Assembly (NCBI GenBank): GCA_003427395.1 | Contig: BFEA01000298.1 | Coordinates: 979,116-1,018,052, forward strand | Direction: 5' to 3' | Length of the DNA: 38,937 nucleotides | DNA from: Chara braunii | Lineage: Eukaryota; Streptophyta; Charophyceae; Charales; Characeae | Position numbers and translations under genes: made by a program | Notes under the pieces: model-generated | Told to the model about the DNA's origin: nothing | The model's database searches: none | The model's input: only the letters and a program-made list of their open reading frames with translations | In this document: positions 19,669 through 29,282 of the stretch, one piece after another | Numbering within the stretch: position 1 is the first letter of the stretch | Layout: each line of letters begins with the position of its first letter

Positions 19669-21042
19669 TGTTACGATCCTGGTCATTCCCAATGAGCAAA
19701 TTCACAATGAAAGACAATGCCACCCAATTGTGAAAGAAATGAAAGCACTTGCAAAGAGAAAAAGACCAGAGGAGAGAGAAAGAAGAAGAAGAAGAAGAAG
19801 AAGAAGAAGAAGATGTACACCGACAAGACCAATGACAATTCCCCCTTCTCTCTCCACCTTCCTCCTCCTCCTTCGCTTCGCCAATCTTATTCTTCTCCCA
19901 ATAATAATAATAACAATGAGTGGATGAACCAGAATCAAAATTCGAAGTTCCCTCTTACTGCTGACTCAACAACAACAAGTCCACCATAGCTATGGCTTCC
20001 CTCCTTCTACCTCCTCTCACATGCATAGGCTATGGCGGACTACTGAGGGCCATGCCCTCCTGTCCAAAGGACAACCCAAAGCAGCTATGGCGCTGCACTC
20101 CTGTCCAAAGGACAACCCAAAGCAGCTATGCTGCTGCTGACTGGTCCTCCATGCCTGGCTCTGCCTCGAGCTTCCTTGGTGCGACACTACCCCAACTGGG
20201 GCCTTCCAGATGCTGCGCCCAACAAGGTGATGAAGACGGTGTCCACCATAGCCAGGTAGGTGCCTCGCCACTCTCCTCCTTCGCCCCCTTCTTCCTCCTC
20301 CTCAAGTTGGGCTGCTCGCCATAGCCAGGCTGAGCGCCAACTGCCCTTCACCTCCAAGCAGCGTTGTATCAGCCCAGCGCTGCGCTCCAGCAGCATGTCG
20401 CCAATCCTTGCATACCACAAATGAGGAGGAGCTACTTGCTCCTACGGAAGATATTGCGGCCTACTGGCCTTTTGGGCGGTGACTTCCTAGGCCGAGCGGC
20501 CTCCCAGCAACGGGTACCTCCTCCCTTTCGGAGGGAAACATCATTGCAGGCTCTGCTATCCTGCGGACAGGCCCTAGACCTGGGCTACTTGGACTGGTAC
20601 CGGCCTACCTCTAGCCTACCGCTACTGGGCCTAAAAAAATGCCAATTTTTTGTCTTCTTTTGCTCGGCCTCCAGTACCCGACGCTTCTACCAGTACTTCA
20701 GTGGTACCGGCCTACCTGCTACTTGAGTGTTTTTCCCTTCTGCTCTAAGTGTCGCGGGCCTACCCCCCGCTACTTGAGTGTTTCCCCACCTTGCAACCCT
20801 CAAAGTCACGGCCACAGGTAAGAATCGGCCCTGCGGGGCCTTTCAACCAACAAGTACCCTTGCGGATCATACACACACTCAGCCGACAAGCACACAGACA
20901 GGCATGCAAACCAGCAGGCACTTACACACACACACACATGGAAATCACAGCAGAATGCGGGAATTTCAGCAAGGCATTCATTCCAGCGGCAAATCCCATA
21001 AATCAGCAGTGTTCTCAGTCTGTGTTCTGGCGGGTCGTTACA
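19669..21042 (-). repeat. 5' LTR of the chromovirus
   Basis: On the plus strand it runs from TGTTACGATCC to GGGTCGTTACA, 1374 bp with TG..CA ends, directly outside the PBS. It contains a (GAA)n tract at 19780-19813 and a ~41-bp tandem duplication with gtccaaaggacaacccaaag at 20056 and 20097. It also has the CT-rich and CA-rich blocks shared with the other LTR copies. The flanking five bases on its outer side are gatcc. Confidence 0.93.
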
Positions 21043-21314
21043 GATCCAAAAAAATGCAGAATTTGACCTAAGTAAATAAACTTAGCTCAGAAAATGCAAG
21101 AATTGAAACTAACTCCTATAGCTCTAGCACGTGGCGAACATCTAAAACAACTACCTATCAAACTGAAACTCGGACTAAGTAGTGATTTCACTCAGCCACA
21201 TGCAGGCCAAACCACAAAGGTAAGTACTGTCACCAACCCAAGGTCAACTTGATCAATAATAGTTCATAATCTTTCAATGATTTATCCCTGATACCCAACT
21301 CACAAAAGGCGTAA
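21043..21314. other. Flank of the chromovirus before the hairpin array
   Basis: AT-rich with no gene. It includes TAAGT/ACTTA (21070-21085) and TTGATCAA as short palindromes. It may be a more diverged part of the same array. Confidence 0.4.
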
Positions 21315-22037
21315 AGCTAGACCGCCCAATCTTATAGGAACCTGTCTAGCTCAGCCATAGAGTGTACACAAACATAGGGCACTACAACTTTCTCTTCTGT
21401 AGGCATATGACTAGGCTATCCAACCTAGTCGCCCTGAACTGTTTAAGTATCCAAGTTATATATAATTGTCTGCACTTAATCTTTTAAGGTAACATATGAC
21501 TGAACAGATCATCTTAGATCAAGGTTCAGTCTGTTCCTTCTTACATCAAGTTTATTCTTAATTTATACTCTCTTTAGTTAATGATAAGCTATAGTCAGAC
21601 CATCCAATTTTATGGAAAAATGTATGACTAACTTGTTTATAGGTAAAATAGAATAGAAATATAAACAAATTTATCCCTTTGGTTCTAGCATTTGCGTGGC
21701 TCCAGACCAGACCACCCAATCTTATGGGAACTTGTCCAGTCCTTTGCCTGAATCCCCCTCAGAATAAAACAAGGGAGAGTCAGGGTCATCCGATCTTATG
21801 AAACTTGCCCAACTCCTTTTCATAAACTAATAAAACATAAGAAAACCTAAAGAAACAAGGCAACCAAGCCATCCAATCTTGTGGAAAAGTGCTTGGTTCG
21901 TGAAAGTCAAACACAGACAACCCTCGCAAGTCAAAGCAACCAGACCACCCAATCTTATGAGAGCATTTCAGGTCCTCCAGGCAATCGAAAATAAACATAG
22001 CATTGGACTCTCCAATCTTATGGAGACTCTCCCAGCC
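21315..22037. repeat. ~85-bp tandem array of nine covarying hairpins
   Basis: Nine units start near 21315, 21409, 21502, 21592, 21705, 21777, 21862, 21941 and 22004. Most share a loop-side core close to CATCCAATCTTATGGGAACTT. Each core is flanked by arms that pair but differ between units: GCTAGAC/GTCTAGC, GACTAGG/CCTAGTC, GAACAGA/TCTGTTC, TAGTCAgAC/GTaTGACTA, AACCAAGC/GCTTGGTT and so on. The conserved CCA..TGG inside the core can pair too. Minus-strand open frames cross some units, but consecutive units fall in different frames, so coding does not explain the pattern. Confidence 0.75.
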
Positions 22038-23000
22038 TTTGGTTGACCCAGCCAGACACAAGTAATACAACCTTCCTCCCACCTTTCCCCTAGATGCAAC
22101 CCCTTTTCACAATCTGCTTTCAGTCAGTACAACAAAAACTGAAACTGAATTTACACAACCTTCCTTGATTAAGTCTGGTTTATGTCCTGAAAGTCAAACC
22201 GAAAGTCAAAGTAGGGATGCAAGCAATGTACTCGGTCAACCATAGCAAGACGTACAGGTAGAGGTTATAACTGGGTTTATAGAGGGAAAGCAAATGATTA
22301 CCTCTTAGTTCCTTGCCTCCATACCTCCTCCTAAGTTTCGGCAGAGCTCCCGCGATCGGTAGGCAGACTCCCCGCAGAGTCTTGATGTCGTCCTACGGGT
22401 TGCAAGCCCGCCTGTTGCCTTCCTCTCTGAACAGGATTAGACTGAAATTAAGAAGGGCAGAGGATGAGGGGTTTCAGACGCTCGAGATACAAGAGAGGGA
22501 TTGACTCAACTCGCAAGAGAGGGCCTTGATACCTTTCAGTCCTGAGGGCCCCGCAATGATGGCCAAAATGCGCAACAACCTGGTTAAACTGAAGTTAAAG
22601 CGTCAATTGTTGACCTTTTGACGACTCTCCAAATCCCACATTGACCCCCCTTTAAAGGACTCAACTACTTTGCAAGGCTTGTGAACCAAAATACAAATGG
22701 TCACAACTCAAAGTGTAGGCTGTGAGTCAGAAATAACAGCTCTCTCTTCCGCCACAACGAAACGATGGCATGGCTTGACTAGCCATGCAACAGTAGAGTG
22801 TCCGCTAATACCGATTGTGTAGCCTTCACCAAGTCTTAGTAAGCGTCCAACTTGTGGCTGGACTCACACTCCTTCAATTGGTATGGGAGGGGCAGCGCAC
22901 CGGCCAATAGATCAAACTCTTGCTCACAACCCTTTTGCAATCCTTTGGTTCAATAGGTTGTGGAGTATGTCGGCCATCCTTCAAGTGCGCAGCCAGGTAG
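22038..23000. other. Non-genic stretch with a faint PBS-like site
   Basis: No convincing gene. At 22800-22820 the sequence gtccgctaataccgattgtg resembles the chromovirus PBS/LTR junction gtccgctccgataccaattgtt. This may be a very old LTR-element remnant. The rest shows no repeats or motifs I can name. Confidence 0.35.
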
Positions 23001-23263
23001 AGTGGCATTACTACGGTTGCCACTGCTCAACCATCCCAACTCCCAGTAATCAGCATCAAACATGGCAGCCCGCCGGCCTTCACCAACAACAACAAAATAG
23101 TAGTGTCGTTGGCCTTTGATGCGACAGATACTTCGACCAGCGCAGCACAAATTTTTGGCTTGATAGCAGGCTCAACAATTAACGACGAACCAATAGGTGT
23201 AGAGTGCAGCAACAGTCTGACCCGCAATAGTCTTGGCTCCACCAGCAACGGATCGGCCAATGG
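23001..23263 (+). CDS. Candidate exon of unknown function
   Basis: An open frame without its own ATG lies between an AG acceptor-like site (ccaggtag) and a donor-like GGGTAAGC. It reads protein-like sequence including NNNKIVVSLAFDATDTST, then QIFGLIAGSTINDEPIGV. A short open piece (23347-23400) with acceptor- and donor-like edges follows, then a frame ending at 23612. I recognise no family. The opposite strand is also open across most of this region, so strand and reality are uncertain. Confidence 0.22.
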
Positions 23264-23824
23264 GTAAGCTTCCAACCTCAGTGGCTTGCCTCCAAACACG
23301 GAAAGATTCATCTCATATTTCCCTTTTTCCCAGATTTGTACACAGGCTAACTCCGCTGCTCTGCACTGGGTTCATCCCGCCTCCTCGCCTCAGCCCGACA
23401 GGTACATATTCCTCTTTGTTCGCCTTTCTCCCCTCTCTACGCCCATTATACCCGACATTCGAACGCGCCTGGCCTCAGACCCGGCCAGGTTCGTCCAATC
23501 AAGGGAGAAGCTCCTGAAACCCAACCACGCCAATGGAAAGAAGCCTTTTGATCACAAAGTCAGTCTAACTACCAATCAAACCTTCACTACGATCGAAGAC
23601 CATCGTGCTTGAGAGCGAGGTCGACTGCGGGCAGCAACGAGGTCGTCGTGTAGTGGGACTATCACAAGCCGTTGCGCTAAAACCGCGGTGATAGGCATAG
23701 CTATGAGCATCGCGATCAAGAACTGCACTGGACACGGTGAGCACAACCCGCCCTACTCTACCCAGCGTACACAACGAGAGTGAATCCCTCCCTAAAAAAT
23801 AGGATTGTTCATAGCTTTACCTCA

Positions 23825-24213
23825 CCCAATTTATCGAGGAACGGGCAAGTTATGTCTTTTTTTTTTTTTTTTTTTTTTTTTTGGTTCACTTCTTCTTTAC
23901 CACCTCCGAGCGACAATTTTTTCCACTAACTTTTATAACACTAACTTTGTTATGAATCTGACCAAACTATCTAACTCGCAGCCATCATAAAACCTCGTTA
24001 GCACTTTAGATTGCTGAAAAATGGTCATAGAATGACCGATTTATTCCTACTCTGCTCTCTTTCTTATTTCTCCTCCATAGCTCGACGCAGCCCATTTCCC
24101 TACTAATTCCCTCTATAATAACTTTCACGCGAATCTGACTCCAGATCCGGATGCGCCCATCTCAAAAACCTAGAACCTGGTTTTTACTCGGCCCGATTCC
24201 ATCAAGGATCGGG
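23825..24213. repeat. ~175-bp hairpin array units in element X copy 2
   Basis: Hairpins lie at 23825-23845 (CCC..GGG, followed by CAAGTTA), 24023-24037 (GGTCAT/ATGACC) and 24192-24213 (CCCGATTC/GGATCGGG, followed by CAAGTAA). The spacing matches the array in copy 1 once the poly-T run is removed. Words such as ccactaac, ctaactcgc and cctccatagc are shared with 7380-8345. Confidence 0.5.
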
Positions 24214-24463
24214 CAAGTAATTCGTCCTTTGTCGTCGCTTCTTACTCTCCCTCTCCACCATCTGTCTTCGAATGCATCCGACTCAGTATTGCGCCCAGGT
24301 TCGACTTCACCTTCCTTTGGCGTTTTTGGTGTCTCGGCTACTAACGCCGTCTTCGACAGGCAGCGGTCCGACAGCGCCCAGCGTGGTCAGGCAATCGTAT
24401 GAGAAATTCCGACGGAAACCAGCTACTAGCTGGCTTGAATAGTCTTCCGCTCCCATACTCAAG

Positions 24464-25011
24464 CTATGTTACCGCGCGTTCATTGAACGCGGGTTTTCCG
24501 TTCAGAAATTGAACGGAATGAACGCGCGTTCAGTGAACGCGACCGAACGCGGAGTTCAATTCCGCGCAAGAAAAAACAAAAACAAAACAAAGTTCTTTAA
24601 AAATTCCGAAAAGAAAAATATGTTATGAAGAAAAATAAAAGAAACAACTTTTGCCTGAGTATCACATCCAAATTCGCTATCAAGTTCGAAATAAAAATAG
24701 AGAACAGAAAATAGAAAAAAGTAAAAAAAGAATTGAAATTAGTGGGCGAACATGATTTGACACCGCCATCTTTGGCGATTTTTCATTTTTTTTTTCCTTA
24801 GCAAAATGACTCCAAAATTTACAGACATGTAGCCCACAGCATATAGAACTCACAAAAAAAAATATATTTTTAGGCATCGAAAATATTTTTTGAAAAAAAA
24901 AATTAAAAAAAAATTGAACGCGGTTCAATTTTTGAACGCGAACGCGCAATCCGCGTTCAAACGCACATTTGAACGCGAACGCTCGTTCACCGCGTTCAAA
25001 CGGTTACATAG
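24464..25011. mobile_element. Non-autonomous hAT-like element (548 bp)
   Basis: The ends are CTATGTTACCG and CGGTTACATAG, an 11-bp terminal inverted repeat with one mismatch. They are flanked by a perfect 8-bp duplication TACTCAAG at 24456-24463 and 25012-25019. The 8-bp duplication is the hAT hallmark. Both subterminal regions are packed with AACGCG/CGCGTT words, candidate transposase-binding sites, around an AT-rich centre with no transposase. Removing the element rejoins sequence that matches element X copy 1. Confidence 0.88.
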
Positions 25012-25462
25012 TACTCAAGTCCGACGATCGAATCTGCATGCTACCGCCCCAGCTATCCCAAGAAAACTTCTGAGTGGGCCGACTACTAAATGATCCGCTG
25101 AGCCTTCCGCCTCTATGCCCAAGTCTAACCAACGGTTTGCATGACAGTGTCGCCGCCAGCCTGCACCAGTACCCCTTTCGGCTCACCTCACTCAAGCACG
25201 ATTAATCATCCCATCGGGCCCCAACGAAACGGCTGTCGGGGCAGCCTGAGCCGCACATCCAGCATAGCTACGCCCTCGCACCGGCACTCCCCCCCTGGCC
25301 CTTTGTGCCTACGCACGGTCCACCATCTCGCGGGACCCGGGCGCATACTTGCACTCAACCTCTCTCAGCAGATCGCGTGCTTGCGGATGGCGCGCCCGTC
25401 AAGGCCTCCATTTCTTCGTCCTCCTCCTCCTCCTTGTGGGCTAATCACCCACTAGCTCACAT

Positions 25463-25648
25463 ATGCGTCGGACTCGTTGGTTTGTGCTTCAAGACGGGCA
25501 AGGTCAAGGAATTTATGTCAATCCGCCCCTTAGCAAACAGGAATCCGTAGGTCAAACAAAAAGAAGTGCGTGCTCAAAGCCCTCGACCGTCGCGACGACC
25601 CCCAAGTCCAGCGTCGCGCCTGAGTCAAGGAGCACCGGAGTAAAATAA
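25463..25648 (+). CDS. Hypothetical 61-aa ORF at the 3' side of element X copy 2
   Basis: An ATG-initiated frame with the sequence RWFVLQDGQGQGIYVNPPL and a Ser/Thr/Lys-rich tail ends just before an AT-rich stretch (aataataatacaac) that looks like a 3' untranslated region. The tail (RSACSKPSTVATTPK) has a weak counterpart in copy 1 near 9037-9080. No family recognised. It could be the last exon of a decayed gene or a chance frame. Confidence 0.2.
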   Translation: MRRTRWFVLQDGQGQGIYVNPPLSKQESVGQTKRSACSKPSTVATTPKSSVAPESRSTGVK

Positions 25649-25784
25649 TAATACAACAATAAATACAGAAAAATATCTAGAAACTTTTAATCGCAGGAAT
25701 ATGACGAACGAGGAAAAAGAAAACGCTTAGCACAGTTCTGATGCTGCCGACGGCAAAACCAAAGGGGATAGCCCCACCAGGCCC

Positions 25785-26120
25785 TCAACCCCTCGGTCTC
25801 TTCGAGCTACTCTGATATCCCTGCGCTGTCGCCGCTCGATATCGATCCCTGAATCTCTCGAGCGAAAGTCGAATACCATAACCAATAGCGCTAGCCTCAA
25901 GCTGAGCCTCCTGCTGGCGGACACCTATATAAACGAGTATCGCACGTCGCGCGGATCTACTTAAATATTTCAAAGCCATATTGTCGTCGGTGCCGTCCTC
26001 CATACGTACGCACAAGTCACAGGCAAGCACACCAATCAAGAGATAAAATCTTTCTAATCCTTGTTTAATCAGAAGAACAATTTTGGCCAGCGACCGCGCC
26101 GACTCTTCAATCACCAACAA
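25785..26120 (-). CDS. Hypothetical 111-aa ORF in element X copy 2
   Basis: A long minus-strand frame without an upstream ATG (the first internal Met is in RMEDGTDD). It has protein-like, amphipathic composition: SARSLAKIVLLIKQGLERF, a hydrophobic YLLIGVLACDL, then YLSRSARRAILVYIGVRQ and an Arg-rich end. An AG acceptor-like site (gattgaag) precedes the good part, so it may be an exon. I do not recognise a family. Copy 1 lacks this part. Confidence 0.3.
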   Translation of the reverse strand: MLVIEESARSLAKIVLLIKQGLERFYLLIGVLACDLCVRMEDGTDDNMALKYLSRSARRAILVYIGVRQQEAQLEASAIGYGIRLSLERFRDRYRAATAQGYQSSSKRPRG

Positions 26121-26277
26121 GAGAAGAGATCACGCGCGCCTTAAATCTGCACACGCACACACTCTTTATTTCTAGTCAACCATTCAGTCAACGTAAACCA
26201 CAAACACAGTCGAGCCTCGTGCGGTATACTTGAACTTAAAAAACCAAACTTAGTTTTTGTCACTTGCAAAAACCAGG

Positions 26278-26303
26278 GCGGATACCCTTGTAAGGGTATT
26301 CGC
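26278..26303. repeat. 12-bp hairpin near the end of element X copy 2
   Basis: GCGGATACCCTT and AAGGGTATTCGC pair with one G-T. It is homologous to 9391-9420, sharing ATACCCTTGTA and GGGTATT, while the outer arm bases differ in a compensating way (G-C here, A-T there). Confidence 0.7.
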
Positions 26304-26319
26304 ACCGACATCGTGAGTG

Positions 26320-27321
26320 AGTTTTCCTTGTACTCTCTTATGACTTGCCGGTGGAATAGAAACCGGACTGATGCTCCCCAGAATGGAAAAGGAGCCAGAA
26401 CCCTTAGGTTTTGTTTTTATGTAAAAAAAAAAAAAAAAAGGTGGATGAAACAGTCTTCCATGAGTCTTTTCTTGAGTTGTTTGAGTCTGTGACACACAGA
26501 CTGCTGTTTCTGTGTTTGTTTTGTTTTTCTCTGATTACATATGGACTCGTGTGAGACTTTGGCTTCTTCTTTTGTCCTGGATGGGACTGTGGGCATTTTT
26601 TCTTAAGTTGTGGTGGATCTGAGGGTTGCTCCCCAGATCTTCACAAGGAAGCCCGCAAAGTATGAAGTGCGGGTGTAATTCCCATGGGTTGGTGTTTCTA
26701 GACACATGGGACCGGGACTCTAGGGTGCTTTAAGTAGTGGTGCTCCTGTTGTCGCAGGGACTGGTAGGGTACTTTAAAGTAGTGGTGCTCCTGGTGACGT
26801 GTGGTCTCATGGTGTAAGGCCTGGTTTGCGAAGTGTTCGTGGACAGGCTCAAGGGGGGTGTCGCCAAGTGTTTTTAACTGCTCAGGGTGTGATTGGAGTT
26901 CTTGTAGTAGGTGGAGCTCCTGGTGGTGCGTGGACCTTCGGTCCATGTCTGTTGTTTTCCAGCCGATTGGGGAGGGGCAGTGCTTTCAGCGCTTGGTAGG
27001 GCAGTCAGGCGTTTGTTTTGGAATGCATTTTGTTGATTGGATTTTTTGTAGAATCCAAGTTATTAAGATATTGTATTTGGCTGTTGATTGCACTTGGTGA
27101 GTATCGTTTCTTGCCTTTCTCATCTATGCAAGCATGTCCTTCAGAGCAAACAGGTGTATGGGCACTTGGCAGCTAACCGCGCAAATGTGACCAGCGTCGC
27201 ACTTATTTGAATCTAAATGGAGTATGGATTTGGGGACGATGTTGGGTGATTGCTTTATATGATATGTGCCTATACACACGCCCTATACTCCACATTTGGC
27301 ACTCCTCTCTCTCCGCCTCCC

Positions 27322-27330
<9 letters not shown>
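26320..27330. other. Non-genic, G/T-rich stretch
   Basis: No gene seen. It includes an A17 run (26421-26438), CA/GT-rich patches and the 43-bp tandem repeat listed separately. Open frames are chance frames in skewed sequence. Confidence 0.5.
26714..26800. repeat. 43-bp tandem repeat
   Basis: Two units start gggactctagggtgctttaa (26714) and gggactggtagggtacttta (26757). Both continue gtagtggtgctcctg. A third, more diverged unit lies near 26901-26940. Confidence 0.75.

Positions 27331-27404
<74 letters not shown>
27331..27404. repeat. (CT)n microsatellite left of the assembly gap
   Basis: A CT dinucleotide run ends directly in the gap. Confidence 0.97.
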
Positions 27405-27763
27405 NNNNNNNNNNNNNNNNNNNNNNNNNNNNNNNNNNNNNNNNNNNNNNNNNNNNNNNNNNNNNNNNNNNNNNNNNNNNNNNNNNNNNNNNNNNNNNNN
27501 NNNNNNNNNNNNNNNNNNNNNNNNNNNNNNNNNNNNNNNNNNNNNNNNNNNNNNNNNNNNNNNNNNNNNNNNNNNNNNNNNNNNNNNNNNNNNNNNNNNN
27601 NNNNNNNNNNNNNNNNNNNNNNNNNNNNNNNNNNNNNNNNNNNNNNNNNNNNNNNNNNNNNNNNNNNNNNNNNNNNNNNNNNNNNNNNNNNNNNNNNNNN
27701 NNNNNNNNNNNNNNNNNNNNNNNNNNNNNNNNNNNNNNNNNNNNNNNNNNNNNNNNNNNNNNN
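27405..27763. other. Assembly gap (359 N)
   Basis: A run of N bases. The left edge is (CT)n and the right edge is (GA)n, so the bounding sequence changes strand phase across the gap. Confidence 0.99.

Positions 27764-27813
<50 letters not shown>
27764..27813. repeat. (GA)n microsatellite right of the assembly gap
   Basis: A GA dinucleotide run follows the gap directly. Confidence 0.97.
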
Positions 27814-27815
<2 letters not shown>

Positions 27816-28174
27816 ATATTAAAGCACATATTAAAGAGATGGAGCAGTGACACATAGCAAGGGACGTTCGTGAGAACCCTTCTTCTACAGAGAAAATTAA
27901 TCCATCGCAGATGAGTCCAAATCGAACATAGTTAATTCAAAGCTCCGAGAGTAGCATAGGCTCCGTGTAAACCTGCAGAGATTGTGATCGTAAAAAACAC
28001 TCTGTTAAGAAAGAGTCCTGCCTTAGTTGAAGACAGAATATCCGCGGCATCATCAAACTCCCGTAAAAGCTTAGCGATCACAGAGAAGAACAAGGTTCAA
28101 TGCTAAAAGCGAAAGATTCCCGAAGGTTCTGAAACTGCATCCAAAAGATTAACTGGTGATCCACTGCTCACATG

Positions 28175-28653
28175 TCAGGGAGGATCATAAAAAAACAGCA
28201 AGGCCCGATCCGTTACCCACCTACTAATCATAACCATTACAAAGGTGAAGATGCCAAACATGATCGTAATTGCCATAATCGCAAGCAGCGTAGAGAGGGA
28301 GAATAACTGGGAGCCGCAAGAGTTGGAGAGTCGAGAATGGAGCAGTGGGGAGGAGCAGTGGAGATTGGCTTGGCAATGTCTCGAACAGCAAGGAGAAAAA
28401 CGACCATGTACGAGAGAATAAGCATAGCCATAACAGCAGCAAGCAAGGTAGTAGGAAAGCGGCGGAAAGAGATCACGCAGTAAACTTTTCGACAGGACAT
28501 TTGTACAAACGAATGGAGGAGTTTCTGACGCAGGGGGAGCAAAAAAGCGATCTACGTTGATCAAGGCTATTGAGGAACTCGAAGAAGAGGAAAGTGGCCA
28601 ACAACAGACTGAAGATCGTGAAAACACCCAAGTAGAAGGCTGCAAAATCCATG
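28175..28653 (-). pseudogene. Possible decayed multi-TM membrane protein
   Basis: Three hydrophobic, helix-like stretches occur on the minus strand in two or three frames: after an ATG at 28653 MDFAAFYLGVF, then (one base out of frame) IFSLLLATFLFFEFL; LLAAVMAMLILSYMVVFLLA; and LSTLLAIMAITIMFGIFTFV. Their spacing suggests one small membrane protein broken by indels or short introns. No family recognised. Chance T-rich frames are an alternative, so confidence is low. Confidence 0.2.
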
Positions 28654-29282
28654 GAGAGTGCTCCTAACGACAGCTTTGACTATTGAAGGCGCAACTCGAT
28701 AAGTATTTCCTACGTCAGCCACACACACAAATACAGTACGAACAGAATGCATTGTCATTCGTTAGATATCGTTCATGCATGGAGGAAGTTGAAAGGGAGG
28801 GGGAAGAGAAGAACTAGACGGTAGATGGGTAAGAGAGAAGAAGAAGAAGGGAACTCCCAGATTGGCCAAGCGACCCCGACGTGTCGACGAAACCTGTATG
28901 AGGGGGTAGCAGAAAGAAATTCCCAAAAGCTTTTTTGCCAGCTCCTGCAAGGCTGGCTCATCAGCGGGTAGATGCCCCTTGGTTATCGTTCCAAAATGGG
29001 AGAGAGAAGATGTTCACCATTACGAGGAGAAGTAGGAGGGGTGGGGTAAGTGGGGATCATTCAGATAATAGGAGAACAGAGAAAAGAGACGTGGAAATGG
29101 GACGCAGGGGGGGAGAGAGAGAAGGGGGGGGGGGAGGGTGGAGGGATGAAGGGAGATATGATCCATTACCACTGTGGTATTGGCAGAAGAGGAGGCCGAC
29201 ATGGTGGTTTCAGCAGTGATGGAGAGAAGAACAACTGGGGATACTGTGTTGCGCACACAGTAATCAAGGAAGTAAACTCCAC
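28654..29282. other. Non-genic stretch
   Basis: Purine-rich on the plus strand, with G runs near 29108-29150. No gene or known element is visible. Confidence 0.45.

Larger units (their letters stand above)
9687..21042 (-). mobile_element. Ty3/Gypsy chromovirus, decayed, minus orientation
   Basis: Two related LTRs (9687-10601 and 19669-21042) flank, on the minus strand, a tRNA-iMet-type PBS, gag with a CCHC knuckle, aspartic protease, RT, RNase H, integrase, chromodomain and a polypurine tract, in the canonical Ty3/Gypsy order. The family makes virus-like particles and integrates DNA copies with its DDE integrase. The chromodomain is thought to steer integration to particular chromatin. Several stops and frameshifts break gag-pol. 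The outer end of the 3' LTR is lost, and a second LTR-like family sits in the leader. The target duplication cannot be checked because the left end is missing. Confidence 0.93.
23800..26320. repeat. Unrecognised repeat family 'element X', copy 2
   Basis: Matches copy 1 (7183-9440) in ordered blocks, listed there, from the hairpin array to the terminal hairpin. It is interrupted at 24464-25011 by a hAT-like element. It contains a poly-T run (23858-23882) and, unlike copy 1, retains 25650-26120 with a minus-strand ORF. The true left boundary is unknown and may lie further left. Confidence 0.5.

Noticed and set aside
19717-19989. Lys/Arg-rich and Leu-rich ORFs
   Set aside because: They are translations of the (GAA)n tract in the LTR.
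21315-22037. CRISPR array
   Set aside because: The units are diverged hairpins with unequal spacing (63-113 bp) in a eukaryotic nuclear context, with no cas genes and no identical repeats.
21315-22037. Hammerhead or other known self-cleaving ribozyme array
   Set aside because: The conserved core lacks CUGAUGA and GAAA or any other ribozyme core I know.
21786-22082. Minus-strand protein with HKIG repeats
   Set aside because: The repeated residues come from the DNA hairpin core, and successive units fall in different frames, so this is a by-product of the tandem array.
27203-27857. ORFs spanning the gap
   Set aside because: They are translations of the dinucleotide tracts and N bases.
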